Of a stretch of 41,226 bases of DNA, positions 17,901 through 25,920 are shown one piece after another. Numbering within the stretch: position 1 is the first letter of the stretch; every line of letters starts with the position of its first letter. The position numbers and the translations under genes were made by a program. Under the pieces are notes generated by a model. It did no database searches. It saw nothing but the letters and a program-made list of their open reading frames with translations, and was not told the DNA's origin. Source of the stretch: Actinomycetota bacterium (GTDB taxonomy: Bacteria; Actinomycetota; Acidimicrobiia; Acidimicrobiales; MedAcidi-G1); contig JACNKQ010000075.1 in NCBI GenBank assembly GCA_014381945.1, forward strand, positions 110,630 to 151,855. Direction: 5' to 3'.

Positions 17901-18698
17901 ATGCACGTCACCGAGGTCGCCACCGACTTGGCGGCCGAACAGCAGACCCTCGACGACCTGCTGGCGGAGGTCGACGACGAGGCCTGGGTGACGCCCACGT
18001 CGAGCCCCCGTTGGAGCGTGGCCGACCAGGTCGCCCACCTCACCTACTTCGACGGCACCGCCGCACTCGCCATCACCAACCCCGACCGCTTCCGTACGGC
18101 GCTCGACGACCTCCTGGGCGTCGCCGGCGGGGGCGACGGGGCGATCGACGACCTCACTCTCGGGCGTGCCCGGAGGATGTCGCCCCCCGTGGTGTTCGAG
18201 GCGTGGCGGGCGAACCGTCGCCTGCTCGCCGACGCCGCGGCCACGCTCGCCGACGACTCCCGGGTCATCTGGTACGGACCGTCGATGGGCGCCAAGTCCT
18301 TCCTCACCGCCCGACTCATGGAGGTGTGGGCCCACGGCCAGGACATCGTCGATGCGCTCGGACTGGACCGGCCGGCCAGCGATCGCCTCCGCCACGTCGC
18401 CCAGTTGGGGGTGATCACCCGCAGTTGGTCCTACGTGAACCGCCGGATGGACGTCCCCGAGGGCGAGGTCCGGGTCGAGTTGGCGGCCCCCTCCGGCGAG
18501 GGGTGGACCTGGGGCCCGGAGGATGCCACGAATGCCGTCCGGGGCGACGCCGAGGACTTCTGCCTCGTCGTCACCCAACGCCGCCACGCCGACGACACGG
18601 ACCTCGACATCGAGGGCGAAGCGGCGCACGACTGGCTGCTCCGGGCACAGGCCTTCGCCGGCCCACCCACCGACGGACCCGACCCCGGGAGATCCTGA
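17901..18698 (+). CDS. TIGR03084-type metal-binding protein (mycothiol maleylpyruvate isomerase-like)
   Basis: The product (265 aa) has an N-terminal DinB/MDMPI-like four-helix bundle. RWSVADQVAHLTYFD carries the first His; MEVWAHGQDIVDAL carries the second region with His. These His/Glu positions bind a divalent metal in the MDMPI fold. The C-terminal part (VRVELAAPSGEGWTWGPED) is the family's lipid-transfer-like domain. Actinobacterial members often sit beside AtuA and acyl-CoA carboxylase genes; their reaction is not established. ATG follows GGAGG at 7 nt, and the stop shares its last base with the next start (TGATG). Confidence 0.85.
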   Translation: MHVTEVATDLAAEQQTLDDLLAEVDDEAWVTPTSSPRWSVADQVAHLTYFDGTAALAITNPDRFRTALDDLLGVAGGGDGAIDDLTLGRARRMSPPVVFEAWRANRRLLADAAATLADDSRVIWYGPSMGAKSFLTARLMEVWAHGQDIVDALGLDRPASDRLRHVAQLGVITRSWSYVNRRMDVPEGEVRVELAAPSGEGWTWGPEDATNAVRGDAEDFCLVVTQRRHADDTDLDIEGEAAHDWLLRAQAFAGPPTDGPDPGRS

Positions 18699-19462
18699 TG
18701 CCACTCGTATTGACCGACCTCTCCGACGGCGTCCTCACGGTCACGCTGGCCGACGAGGCGAACCGCAACGCCCTCAGCGGCCAACTGGTCGGGGAACTGC
18801 ACGACACCCTCGATGCGGCCGACGCCGACCCCGAGGTGAGGGTCGTCGTCCTCACCAACTCCGGGCGGGTGTTCTGCGCCGGCGCCGACCTGTCCGAACG
18901 CTCGTCCGGGGCGGGCAGCACCAACCGGAGACCGGTCGACCCCTCGCTGCTGTTCTCCCGTTTCGCCACGTCGCCGAAGGTCTACGTGGGCCGCATCGCC
19001 GGACACTGCGTCGCCGGCGGCATGGGCCTGGCGGCGGCGATGGACATCTCGATCGCCGTCGACGACGCCAAGTTCGGCTTCACCGAGACACGGGTCGGCG
19101 TCGCCCCGGCGATGATCTCCGTCGTCTGCCTTCCGAAGATGCGCTCGGCGGACGCCAGGGCTGCCTTCCTGCGGGGCAACCGGTTCCTCGCCCCCGAGGC
19201 AGCCCGGATCGGCCTCATCAACGAGGCCGTCCCGCCCCATGGACTCGACGCCGCCGTCGATGCCGTCGTCGCCGACGTCCTGGCCTGTGGACCCGGCGCG
19301 CTCGCCGCCGCCAAGCAGTTGTTGGCACAGGTCCCAGGGATGCCCGTCGACGAGGCCTTCGCCTGGACGGGCGAACTCTCGGCGTCGCTCTTCCGTAGCG
19401 ACGAGGCCAGCGAAGGCATGCAAGCCTTCCTCGACAAGCGCCCTCCCCCCTGGGCGCGCTGA
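18698..19462 (+). CDS. Enoyl-CoA hydratase/isomerase family protein
   Basis: Crotonase-fold enzyme (254 aa) adding water to an enoyl-CoA. The first oxyanion motif is FCAGADLSE, the second is HCVAGGMGLAAAMDISIA, and the catalytic Glu region reads FGFTETRVGVAPAM. Residue choice and operon partners suit a methylglutaconyl- or isohexenylglutaconyl-CoA hydratase (LiuC/AtuE-like), the step after the carboxylase, but this is inferred from context. ATG at 18698 has GGGAGA 5 nt upstream. Confidence 0.88.
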   Translation: MPLVLTDLSDGVLTVTLADEANRNALSGQLVGELHDTLDAADADPEVRVVVLTNSGRVFCAGADLSERSSGAGSTNRRPVDPSLLFSRFATSPKVYVGRIAGHCVAGGMGLAAAMDISIAVDDAKFGFTETRVGVAPAMISVVCLPKMRSADARAAFLRGNRFLAPEAARIGLINEAVPPHGLDAAVDAVVADVLACGPGALAAAKQLLAQVPGMPVDEAFAWTGELSASLFRSDEASEGMQAFLDKRPPPWAR

Positions 19463-19476
19463 CGAGGGGCAACGGC

Positions 19477-21117
19477 ATGGCACACGGAGGTTCGCTCGCC
19501 GCACGTGCACTCAAGGACGCCGGCGTCGGCGCCATCTTCACGCTGACCGGCGGCCACATCATGCCCATCCTCGACGGAGCCCTCGACGAGGACATCCCGG
19601 TCATCGACGTTCGCCACGAGCAGGCCGCGGTCCACGCCGCCGACGCCTACAGTCGCCTCAACCCGGGGCGCATCGGCTGCGCCGTCCTGACCGCCGGCCC
19701 GGGCGTCACCGACGGGGTGACCGGCATCGCCAACGCCTGGCGTGCCAACAGCCCGATCCTCGTGATCGGTGGCCAGGGGCCGTTCTCGAACCTGCGCCGA
19801 GGCTCGCTCCAGGAGATGGACCACGTCGGGATGATCCGCCCCATCAGCAAGTGGGCCGACGCCTGCTACCAGACGGACCGCATCCCGGAGTACATCGAGA
19901 TGGCGGTGCGCACCGCAGTTTCGGGGGTGCCGGGGCCGGCGTTCCTCGAGATCCCGATGGACGTCCTCATGGCCCCCGCCTCGCTCGACGACGCCCGCTT
20001 CCCCACCATCCGCGCTACGCCGCCAACCGTCCACCCCGACCCCGCCGACCTGCAGGCCACACTCGACGTCCTGGCGACCGCCGAGCGGCCGGTGCTGCTG
20101 GGCGGGACCGGCGTCAAGTGGTCGCAGGGAGGCGCAGCGCTGGCCCGCTTCGCCGAGGCAACACGGATCCCGGTCTACCTCAACGGGATGGGCCGGGGCA
20201 TGCTGCGCGCCGACCATCCCCAGTTCTTCAACCGCACCCGCCGCCAGGCGATGGAGGAATGCGACGTCTTCGTGCTGGTCGGATCCCCGCTCGACTTCCG
20301 CCTCCGATTCGGTGCCGCGGTGCCCGCCGGTGCCCGGATCGTCCAGTTCGACATGGACGCCACGCTGATCGGCCAGAACCGTTCCGCCGACGTGGGCGTG
20401 GTCGGCAACATCGGCGCCGCATTGGAGCAGTTGACCGACCTGTTGGAGGCATCCGGCCTGTCCCTCGACTTCGGCGAATGGAGCGACGGCCTGCGGGCCG
20501 ACGAGGACGCCGCCGCAGCGGCCCTCGAGTCGCAACTCACCTCCGGCGAGAGCCCCGTCGATCCCCTCCGCTTCGCCGCCGAGATCCGCGACTTCATCGA
20601 CGAGGACACGATCCTCATCGGCGACGGCGGCGACATCGTGGCCCAGGCCTCCAAGGTCGTACCGGTCCTGCGCGAGAACTGCTGGATGGATCCGGGACCA
20701 CTCGGCACATTGGGCGTCGGCATGCCCTTCGCCCTGGCGGCGCAGCACTCGTTCCCCGACCGGCGCGTCCTGATCATCTACGGCGACGGGGCGTTCGGCC
20801 TCAACGGCTTCGAGTACGACACGGCGGTCCGGTTCGGGCTGCCGATCGTCGGCATCGTGGGCAACGACGCCGCATGGGGACAGATGCTGCGACCCCAGGT
20901 CGGCATCTACGGCGCCGACAGGAAGGTCGCCGTCGACCTCGCCCCGACCCGCTACGACCTCGTCGTCGAGGCGCTCGGTGGGCACGGCGAGTACTGCGAG
21001 CGACCCGACGAGATCCGACCGGCGCTGGAGCGGGCGTTCGCATCCGGCAAGCCGGCGCTCGTCAACGTGATGATCCGCAAGGACGAGGGCACCCCGAAGG
21101 GCAGCACATACGTCTAG
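19477..21117 (+). CDS. ThDP-dependent enzyme, IlvG-like (acetolactate synthase family)
   Basis: The product (546 aa) has the three-domain ThDP fold. The N-terminal Pyr domain has the proton-relay Glu48 in DVRHEQAA, and the GPGVTDG loop. The middle domain includes GGTGVKWSQG. The C-terminal PP domain binds Mg-ThDP through GDGAFGLNGFE and GNDAAWGQ. From memory it resembles mycobacterial Rv1820 (IlvG) closely, including EALGGHGE and ALERAFASGKPA near the end. Those proteins are called acetolactate synthases without proof; a 2-hydroxyacyl-CoA lyase-type reaction would suit this CoA-ester operon. ATG has GAGGGG at 7 nt. It is the last gene of the operon. Confidence 0.88.
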   Translation: MAHGGSLAARALKDAGVGAIFTLTGGHIMPILDGALDEDIPVIDVRHEQAAVHAADAYSRLNPGRIGCAVLTAGPGVTDGVTGIANAWRANSPILVIGGQGPFSNLRRGSLQEMDHVGMIRPISKWADACYQTDRIPEYIEMAVRTAVSGVPGPAFLEIPMDVLMAPASLDDARFPTIRATPPTVHPDPADLQATLDVLATAERPVLLGGTGVKWSQGGAALARFAEATRIPVYLNGMGRGMLRADHPQFFNRTRRQAMEECDVFVLVGSPLDFRLRFGAAVPAGARIVQFDMDATLIGQNRSADVGVVGNIGAALEQLTDLLEASGLSLDFGEWSDGLRADEDAAAAALESQLTSGESPVDPLRFAAEIRDFIDEDTILIGDGGDIVAQASKVVPVLRENCWMDPGPLGTLGVGMPFALAAQHSFPDRRVLIIYGDGAFGLNGFEYDTAVRFGLPIVGIVGNDAAWGQMLRPQVGIYGADRKVAVDLAPTRYDLVVEALGGHGEYCERPDEIRPALERAFASGKPALVNVMIRKDEGTPKGSTYV

Positions 21118-21124
21118 CCGGTCG

Positions 21125-21937
21125 CTATGCGCCGGTGGCGGCGGGTCGGTCGGTGGCGCTCCACTGCGACCACGACCCGACGTAGAGGCGCCCGCGGCCC
21201 AGCCCGGCGTGCTCCATGGCCAACAGGTCGTGACAGGCGCTGACCCCCGATCCGCAGTAGGCGACCACATCGGCGGCATCCGTGACGCCGAGCGACGCGT
21301 AGTGGTCCCGGAGGTCGTCGGGAGACCGGAAGCGGCCCTCGTCGAGGTTGGCGGTGAACGGGGCGTTGCGGGCCCCGGGGACATGCCCGGGCCGCGGGTC
21401 GACCGGCTCGGCCTCTCCGCTGAACCTCTCGGGGCTCCGGGCGTCGAGGACGATCCCCGACCCTGCATGCCTCGCCACCTCCTCGATAGCTGCGAAGGCG
21501 CCGTCGGGCCACGGGCGGACCGGGCAGTCGACGGCGGGTCGGGTCGTGGAACCCGACTCGATCGACCCGTCCCAGGCCTGCAGTCCACCGTCGAGCAGCG
21601 CTGCCTCCTGGCCGAGGACACGCAGCATCCAGACCAGCCGGCCGGCGCTCATTCCCCCGCTGTCGTCGTAGGCCACGACTGTGTCGTCGGGCCCTATGCC
21701 AAGGGCCCCGAGTGCGTCGGCGAAGTCCCCGGCCGGGGGAAGCGGGTGGCGGCCGGACCCAGCGCTGGGCGACGCCGTCACGTCAGCGTCGAGGTCGACG
21801 AAGACCGCCCCGGGAATGTGTCCGGCCTCGTAGGCCTCACGCCCCGAGTTCCCGTCGAGGTACCAGCGCACGTCGCAGAGCACGAAGTCGAGAACCGCGA
21901 CCTCCTCAGCCTCGACGATCACCCCGAACGGTTGCAC
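21125..21937 (-). CDS. Two-domain rhodanese (thiosulfate/3-mercaptopyruvate sulfurtransferase)
   Basis: The product (270 aa) has two rhodanese domains. The first, inactive one contains DVRWYLDG and GHIPGAVFVDLD. The second has DARSPERFSG, GHVPGARNAP and the active-site loop with Cys in YCGSGVSAC. It moves sulfane sulfur to cyanide, thiols or protein acceptors. The CGSGVSA loop fits bacterial enzymes of either name. The start is uncertain: GTG 21935-21937 is taken, GTG 21920-21922 is the alternative; neither has a ribosome site. It converges on the IlvG-like gene, with 7 bp between them. Confidence 0.88.
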   Translation of the reverse strand: MQPFGVIVEAEEVAVLDFVLCDVRWYLDGNSGREAYEAGHIPGAVFVDLDADVTASPSAGSGRHPLPPAGDFADALGALGIGPDDTVVAYDDSGGMSAGRLVWMLRVLGQEAALLDGGLQAWDGSIESGSTTRPAVDCPVRPWPDGAFAAIEEVARHAGSGIVLDARSPERFSGEAEPVDPRPGHVPGARNAPFTANLDEGRFRSPDDLRDHYASLGVTDAADVVAYCGSGVSACHDLLAMEHAGLGRGRLYVGSWSQWSATDRPAATGA

Positions 21938-21962
21938 CCGACGATGTTGGCAGACCGTGCCG

Positions 21963-23339
21963 TCAGGGTGCGACCAGCGGCCAGGGCTCGATCCGCTCCC
22001 AGGCGGCGGCGAGGTCGAGCACCATGCGGTCCTCGTGCTGGCGCCCCATGAGTTGGAGCCCCACCGGCAGGCCGTCGACCGTCCCCGCCGGCACCGAGAC
22101 TGCCGGATTGCCCGAGACGTTGGCCGGGATGGTGAGGGCGCCGTTGTTGCCCGCCGGCGACTTCTCACCGGCGACGCGGGTGTTCGACTCGATCTCGGCT
22201 GGGAACGCCACATCGGGGTTCGAGGCACAGATCACGACGTCCACCTGGTCGAACAGCGCCGCCATGCGCTCGTTGGCCTCGGTCCGGCCGGCCTCGACAC
22301 GGGCGGCGACCCCGAGGTCGAACCTCTCGAGGCCCATCCGGACACCGAAGGCCATCGACCTCGTCATCTGGTCCTCGCAGTCGGGCCAGAGGTCGGCCAA
22401 CTCCTGGTAGAGCCCGACCTGGTTGGCGATCGCCCACTCCCAGTCGATGCGCGGCAGCGACACCTCGACGTCGGCGAGTTCGAGTCCCAGGGCCTCGACC
22501 AGCCGGTGGCCGGCCTCGAGCACCCGTTCACGGACCGTGTCGGCAAGCATCGCAGACCCGAGGTCCGGGGAGATGGCGACCCGCAGCCCGCCCAGTTCGG
22601 TCGCTCCGAGGTCGGCTTCCCAACCCGCCTCTGCAGGGAGGCTGTAGGGGTCACGGGCGTCGAAGCCGGCGCACACGTCGTACCAGCGGGCCGCATCCCG
22701 GACCGAACGCGCGAGGCACCCCGACACGACGGTCATCGGGCCGATCGTGGTGTGGGGACCGCGGGGGATCCGGCCGGCGGTGCCCTTCATGCCGACGAGG
22801 CCGCAGAACCCCGCTGGGATGCGGATCGACCCACCGCCGTCGCCGCCGGTGGCGATGGGTACGAGGCCTCCGGTCACGGCGGCGGCGCTGCCGCCCGAGG
22901 ATCCGCCCGGCGTCGCATCCCTGCGCCAGGGGTTGCGGGTGATCCCGTTGAGCTTCGTCGTGGAGCAGTTGAGGCCGCCGAACTCGCTGGCCGTCGTGAG
23001 GCCGACGAGGTTGGCACCGGCTGCCTTGAGGCGGGCGACCATCGTGCCGTCGCCAGGGGCGGTGCGGTCGGCGAACAGCAGCGACGCATGCGTGTCGGGC
23101 CATCCCTCGACCTGGTGGAGCTCCTTGACGCCTAAGGGCACGCCACCCAGCGGAAGCGACACGTCTGCGACCTCCGCGCGTTCGAGGGCACCCTCGGCAT
23201 CGACGAACGAGAAGGCGTTGAGGTCGCTGGCTTCGATCGCCGCCAGAGTCGCCCGGACCTCGTCGACGGGCGACCGCTCGCTGCTCCGGAAGGCCTCGAC
23301 CAGTGACACGACATCGCCCTGCCATGTGCCAGCGTTCAC
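21963..23339 (-). CDS. Amidase-signature family hydrolase
   Basis: The product (458 aa) has the Ser-cisSer-Lys triad region: Lys in GVPLGVKEL, the glycine-serine-rich signature TPGGSSGGSAAAV, and the nucleophile Ser in GGDGGGSIRIPAG. The nucleophile loop reads GDGGGS where GTDTGGS is commoner. It lacks GatA context (no gatB/C nearby), so it is more likely a general amidase for small amides or nitrile-derived compounds. GTG at 23337-23339 overlaps the stop of the alcohol dehydrogenase as GTGA, so it is the second gene of a coupled pair. Confidence 0.9.
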   Translation of the reverse strand: MNAGTWQGDVVSLVEAFRSSERSPVDEVRATLAAIEASDLNAFSFVDAEGALERAEVADVSLPLGGVPLGVKELHQVEGWPDTHASLLFADRTAPGDGTMVARLKAAGANLVGLTTASEFGGLNCSTTKLNGITRNPWRRDATPGGSSGGSAAAVTGGLVPIATGGDGGGSIRIPAGFCGLVGMKGTAGRIPRGPHTTIGPMTVVSGCLARSVRDAARWYDVCAGFDARDPYSLPAEAGWEADLGATELGGLRVAISPDLGSAMLADTVRERVLEAGHRLVEALGLELADVEVSLPRIDWEWAIANQVGLYQELADLWPDCEDQMTRSMAFGVRMGLERFDLGVAARVEAGRTEANERMAALFDQVDVVICASNPDVAFPAEIESNTRVAGEKSPAGNNGALTIPANVSGNPAVSVPAGTVDGLPVGLQLMGRQHEDRMVLDLAAAWERIEPWPLVAP

Positions 23340-24439
23340 GATCCACCCACCTCCAGGACGGTGCGGATGCCGTCGGCCCGGCGGAGCCGGTCGAGGCCCT
23401 CGTTGACCTCGGACAGGTCCAGCCGGTGGCTGATCATCGACTCGAGGTCAAGTCGGCCCGCCCGCCAGGCGGCGAGCAGCATTGGGATGTCCCGCTGCGG
23501 GTGGCAGTCGCCCAGCAGTGTCCCGATGATGCGCTTGCCCTGCGTGGCGAGCAGCACCGGGAGGAACTCGGTGGTCGCCATGGACACGTCGACGCCCACG
23601 ACCACCGTCGTGCCCCGACGGCGGGTGGCGTCGAGACAGGTCGACACGAGGGCGGCAATTCCGGCCGCCTCGAAGGCGTAGTCGACTCCGATGCCATCCG
23701 TGGCCTCCAGCGCCCGGGCAACCACGTCGTCCTCCATCGGGTCGACGGTGAGCGTGGCGCCGAAGTGCAGGGCAGCGTCGCGTCGGCCCGCCACCGGATC
23801 GGACACGATGACCTGCCCTGCGCCGGCCAGTCGGGCCCCTTGCACGACCGAGATCCCGATGCCGCCAAGGCCGGTCACCAGCACCGTCGCCCCGGGTTCC
23901 ACCTGTGCCGTATTCACGACGGCGCCCACCCCCGTCTGGACGGCGCAACCGATCACGCAGGCGATCTCGAGCGGTGTGTCCGGATCGAGCCGGACGACGC
24001 CGGTCTCGCTCACGACCGTGAACTCGCTGAAGCCCCCGACGCCCACGCCCCGCCTTACCATCCGGCCGGAACGGGAGAACGGCGAGGTGCCGTCGGGTCG
24101 CGTCCCTCCAAGGAACGACTGCGCCTCGGCACACGCCGTCGGCTCGCCCCGGGAGCACCAGTAGCAGTGCCCGCATGGCGCCAGCGGCGTGAGCATCACC
24201 CGGTCGCCGACCGCCACGGTCGTCACCGTCGAGCCGACCGCGGCCACGGTTCCCGCCGCCTCGTGCCCGAGGACGATCGGCTCGTCGGACCCCAGCCCGG
24301 CATCCACGAACGACAGGTCCGAGTGGCAGATGCCGCAGTGCGACACACGCACAAGAACCTCGTCGACCCTGAGCTCTTCGACCTCGACGTCGTCGACAAG
24401 GAGGAGGCGGTCCCGTCCTTCGTGGAGTGCGGCTCGCAT
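23336..24439 (-). CDS. Zinc-dependent alcohol dehydrogenase
   Basis: MDR-family dehydrogenase (367 aa). Catalytic zinc ligands appear in SHCGICHSDL and LGHEAAG; the structural zinc loop CGHCYWCSRGEPTAC is complete. The coenzyme fold has VTGLGGIGISVVQGARLAGA and an acidic residue after the second strand (VSDP), favouring NAD(H). It resembles the class III/mycothiol-dependent branch in layout. ATG 24437-24439 lies 7 nt after TAGGGA and lacks a ribosome site. Coupled to the amidase, it may take part in oxidising an alcohol released from an ester or amide substrate. Confidence 0.88.
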   Translation of the reverse strand: MRAALHEGRDRLLLVDDVEVEELRVDEVLVRVSHCGICHSDLSFVDAGLGSDEPIVLGHEAAGTVAAVGSTVTTVAVGDRVMLTPLAPCGHCYWCSRGEPTACAEAQSFLGGTRPDGTSPFSRSGRMVRRGVGVGGFSEFTVVSETGVVRLDPDTPLEIACVIGCAVQTGVGAVVNTAQVEPGATVLVTGLGGIGISVVQGARLAGAGQVIVSDPVAGRRDAALHFGATLTVDPMEDDVVARALEATDGIGVDYAFEAAGIAALVSTCLDATRRRGTTVVVGVDVSMATTEFLPVLLATQGKRIIGTLLGDCHPQRDIPMLLAAWRAGRLDLESMISHRLDLSEVNEGLDRLRRADGIRTVLEVGGS

Positions 24440-24446
24440 CAACACT

Positions 24447-24452
24447 TCCCTA
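24447..24452 (-). promoter_or_regulatory. -10 box for the alcohol dehydrogenase-amidase pair
   Basis: TAGGGA on the minus strand, seven bases before the ATG. It is a weaker match to TANNNT, supported by position. Confidence 0.4.
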
Positions 24453-24521
24453 CCGTTGACCAACAGTGGACCAGCAGTGTGGCCGCTGCCGGTCGTCGGG
24501 CGCCAACCGCACGTTGCTGGG

Positions 24522-24527
24522 TAGCGT
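24522..24527 (+). promoter_or_regulatory. -10 box of the MFS transporter (leaderless)
   Basis: TAGCGT, exactly six bases before the GTG start of the transporter gene. It lies divergent to, and 70 bp from, the -10 box of the dehydrogenase gene. Confidence 0.55.
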
Positions 24528-24533
24528 CCAGCG

Positions 24534-25808
24534 GTGACCGATCCTTCCGGTGGCCGACCAACTCGACGTTCGCCTGACGGCTTCTACGGCTGGTGGATGG
24601 TCGGGTTGGCCAGCCTCATCGGCGTGCTCACCGGACCCGGGCAGTCGATCGGGGTTTCGGTGTTCCGACAGCACCTGTCCGACGGGCTCCGACTCTCCGA
24701 TTCGGCCATCGCCACCGCCTACCTCGTGGGAACCCTGGCCTCGTCGACATTCCAACCCCGGATCGGCCGCTGGGTCGACAAGGTCGGCGTGCGACGGGCG
24801 TCGACGACCTTCGGGTTCGCCTTCGCAATCGTCCTCGCCCACATGTCGCTGGTTCGGGGCGTGGTGTGGTTGGCGGTCGGGTTCTTCGGCATTCGACTGC
24901 TCGGCCAGGGGGCCCTGAGCCTCACGTCGACCGTGGCCGTCATGCACTGGTTCGACCGCCGCCGCGGCTTCGCTGTCGGCGTCAAGATGACCGTGACCTT
25001 TGGCGGGATGGCCTTCGTTCCGGTCCTGTTGGCGTTCGCCATCGACGCATGGGGTTGGCGCAACGCCTGGCTTATCGCCGCTGTGGCCATCGTCGTGACG
25101 GTAGGGCCGATCGGCTGGTTCGGGTTCGTGGACCGGCCCGCCGACCTGGGACAGCAGACGGACGGCGCTCCCCCGGACCCGGATGGCCGAGTTGCTTCGA
25201 CGCGCCCGTCCGTCACGCGAGCCATGGCACTCCGCTCGCCGGCCTTCTGGACCCTCACTGTGGTGGTCGCGACCAATTCCCTACTCGGCACCGGCCTGCT
25301 GTTCCACCAGACCAACCTGCTCGGCGAGATCGGCTACTCGAACGCGCAGGCCGCCGCCATGTTTCTGCCGCAGGCGGTCGGCGCCGTCATCGGCGGCTTG
25401 GCGTTTGGATGGCTCGCCGACCGGGCAGCGCGCCCGCTCCTTCCGGCGACTGTGGCGCTACTCCTGTCCACCACGACGTTCCTGGGTGGCACGTCGACGG
25501 CCTTCTCCGCCGTGCTCCTCTACTCGGTGGTGCTGGGGCTGTGCATGGGAAGCGGCGCTGCCGTACAGAGTTCCCTGCTCCCGGCGCTCTTCGGAGTGGG
25601 GCACATCGGCTCCATTTCGGGAACGCTCGGCCTCATAGGCGTCCTGGCGTCAGCAATGGGCGCCCTGACGTTCTCGGTCGGCAGTGGCGTCTTCGGTGGT
25701 TACCGGAGTGCCAGCCTGTGGTTCACGCTGTTGCCGCTGGTGGTCGCTGTCGTGGCGGTGGTGTTCCGGCGTTCGCTTGCCGTCGAACCGGCGGATTCGA
25801 ATTCGTAG
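24534..25808 (+). CDS. MFS transporter (monocarboxylate/oxalate-formate-like)
   Basis: The product (424 aa) has about 12 membrane segments in two halves joined by a hydrophilic loop near residues 200-230. FYGWWMVGLASLIG at the start is typical of the OFA/monocarboxylate branch of the major facilitator superfamily, and PRIGRWVDKVGVRR is the cytoplasmic loop 2-3 motif. It probably carries an organic anion across the inner membrane. The divergent amidase/dehydrogenase pair suggests uptake of their substrate or export of the acid product. The start is GTG at 24534. Confidence 0.85.
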   Translation: MTDPSGGRPTRRSPDGFYGWWMVGLASLIGVLTGPGQSIGVSVFRQHLSDGLRLSDSAIATAYLVGTLASSTFQPRIGRWVDKVGVRRASTTFGFAFAIVLAHMSLVRGVVWLAVGFFGIRLLGQGALSLTSTVAVMHWFDRRRGFAVGVKMTVTFGGMAFVPVLLAFAIDAWGWRNAWLIAAVAIVVTVGPIGWFGFVDRPADLGQQTDGAPPDPDGRVASTRPSVTRAMALRSPAFWTLTVVVATNSLLGTGLLFHQTNLLGEIGYSNAQAAAMFLPQAVGAVIGGLAFGWLADRAARPLLPATVALLLSTTTFLGGTSTAFSAVLLYSVVLGLCMGSGAAVQSSLLPALFGVGHIGSISGTLGLIGVLASAMGALTFSVGSGVFGGYRSASLWFTLLPLVVAVVAVVFRRSLAVEPADSNS

Positions 25809-25920
25809 GAGGCGATCGCACCCGGTTGGCTATGAGTCCTTTGACGAACGGGCGTCGATTACCGGTCGGGCCAGGGCGTTTCCCCAATCCTGACGGCAGG
25901 TCAATCGACAGCGAGTGGTT

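Noticed and set aside
19477-21117. Naming the ThDP enzyme ilvB or oxalyl-CoA decarboxylase
   Set aside because: There is no small regulatory subunit gene nearby, and the sequence resembles the uncharacterised Rv1820 type better than either named enzyme.
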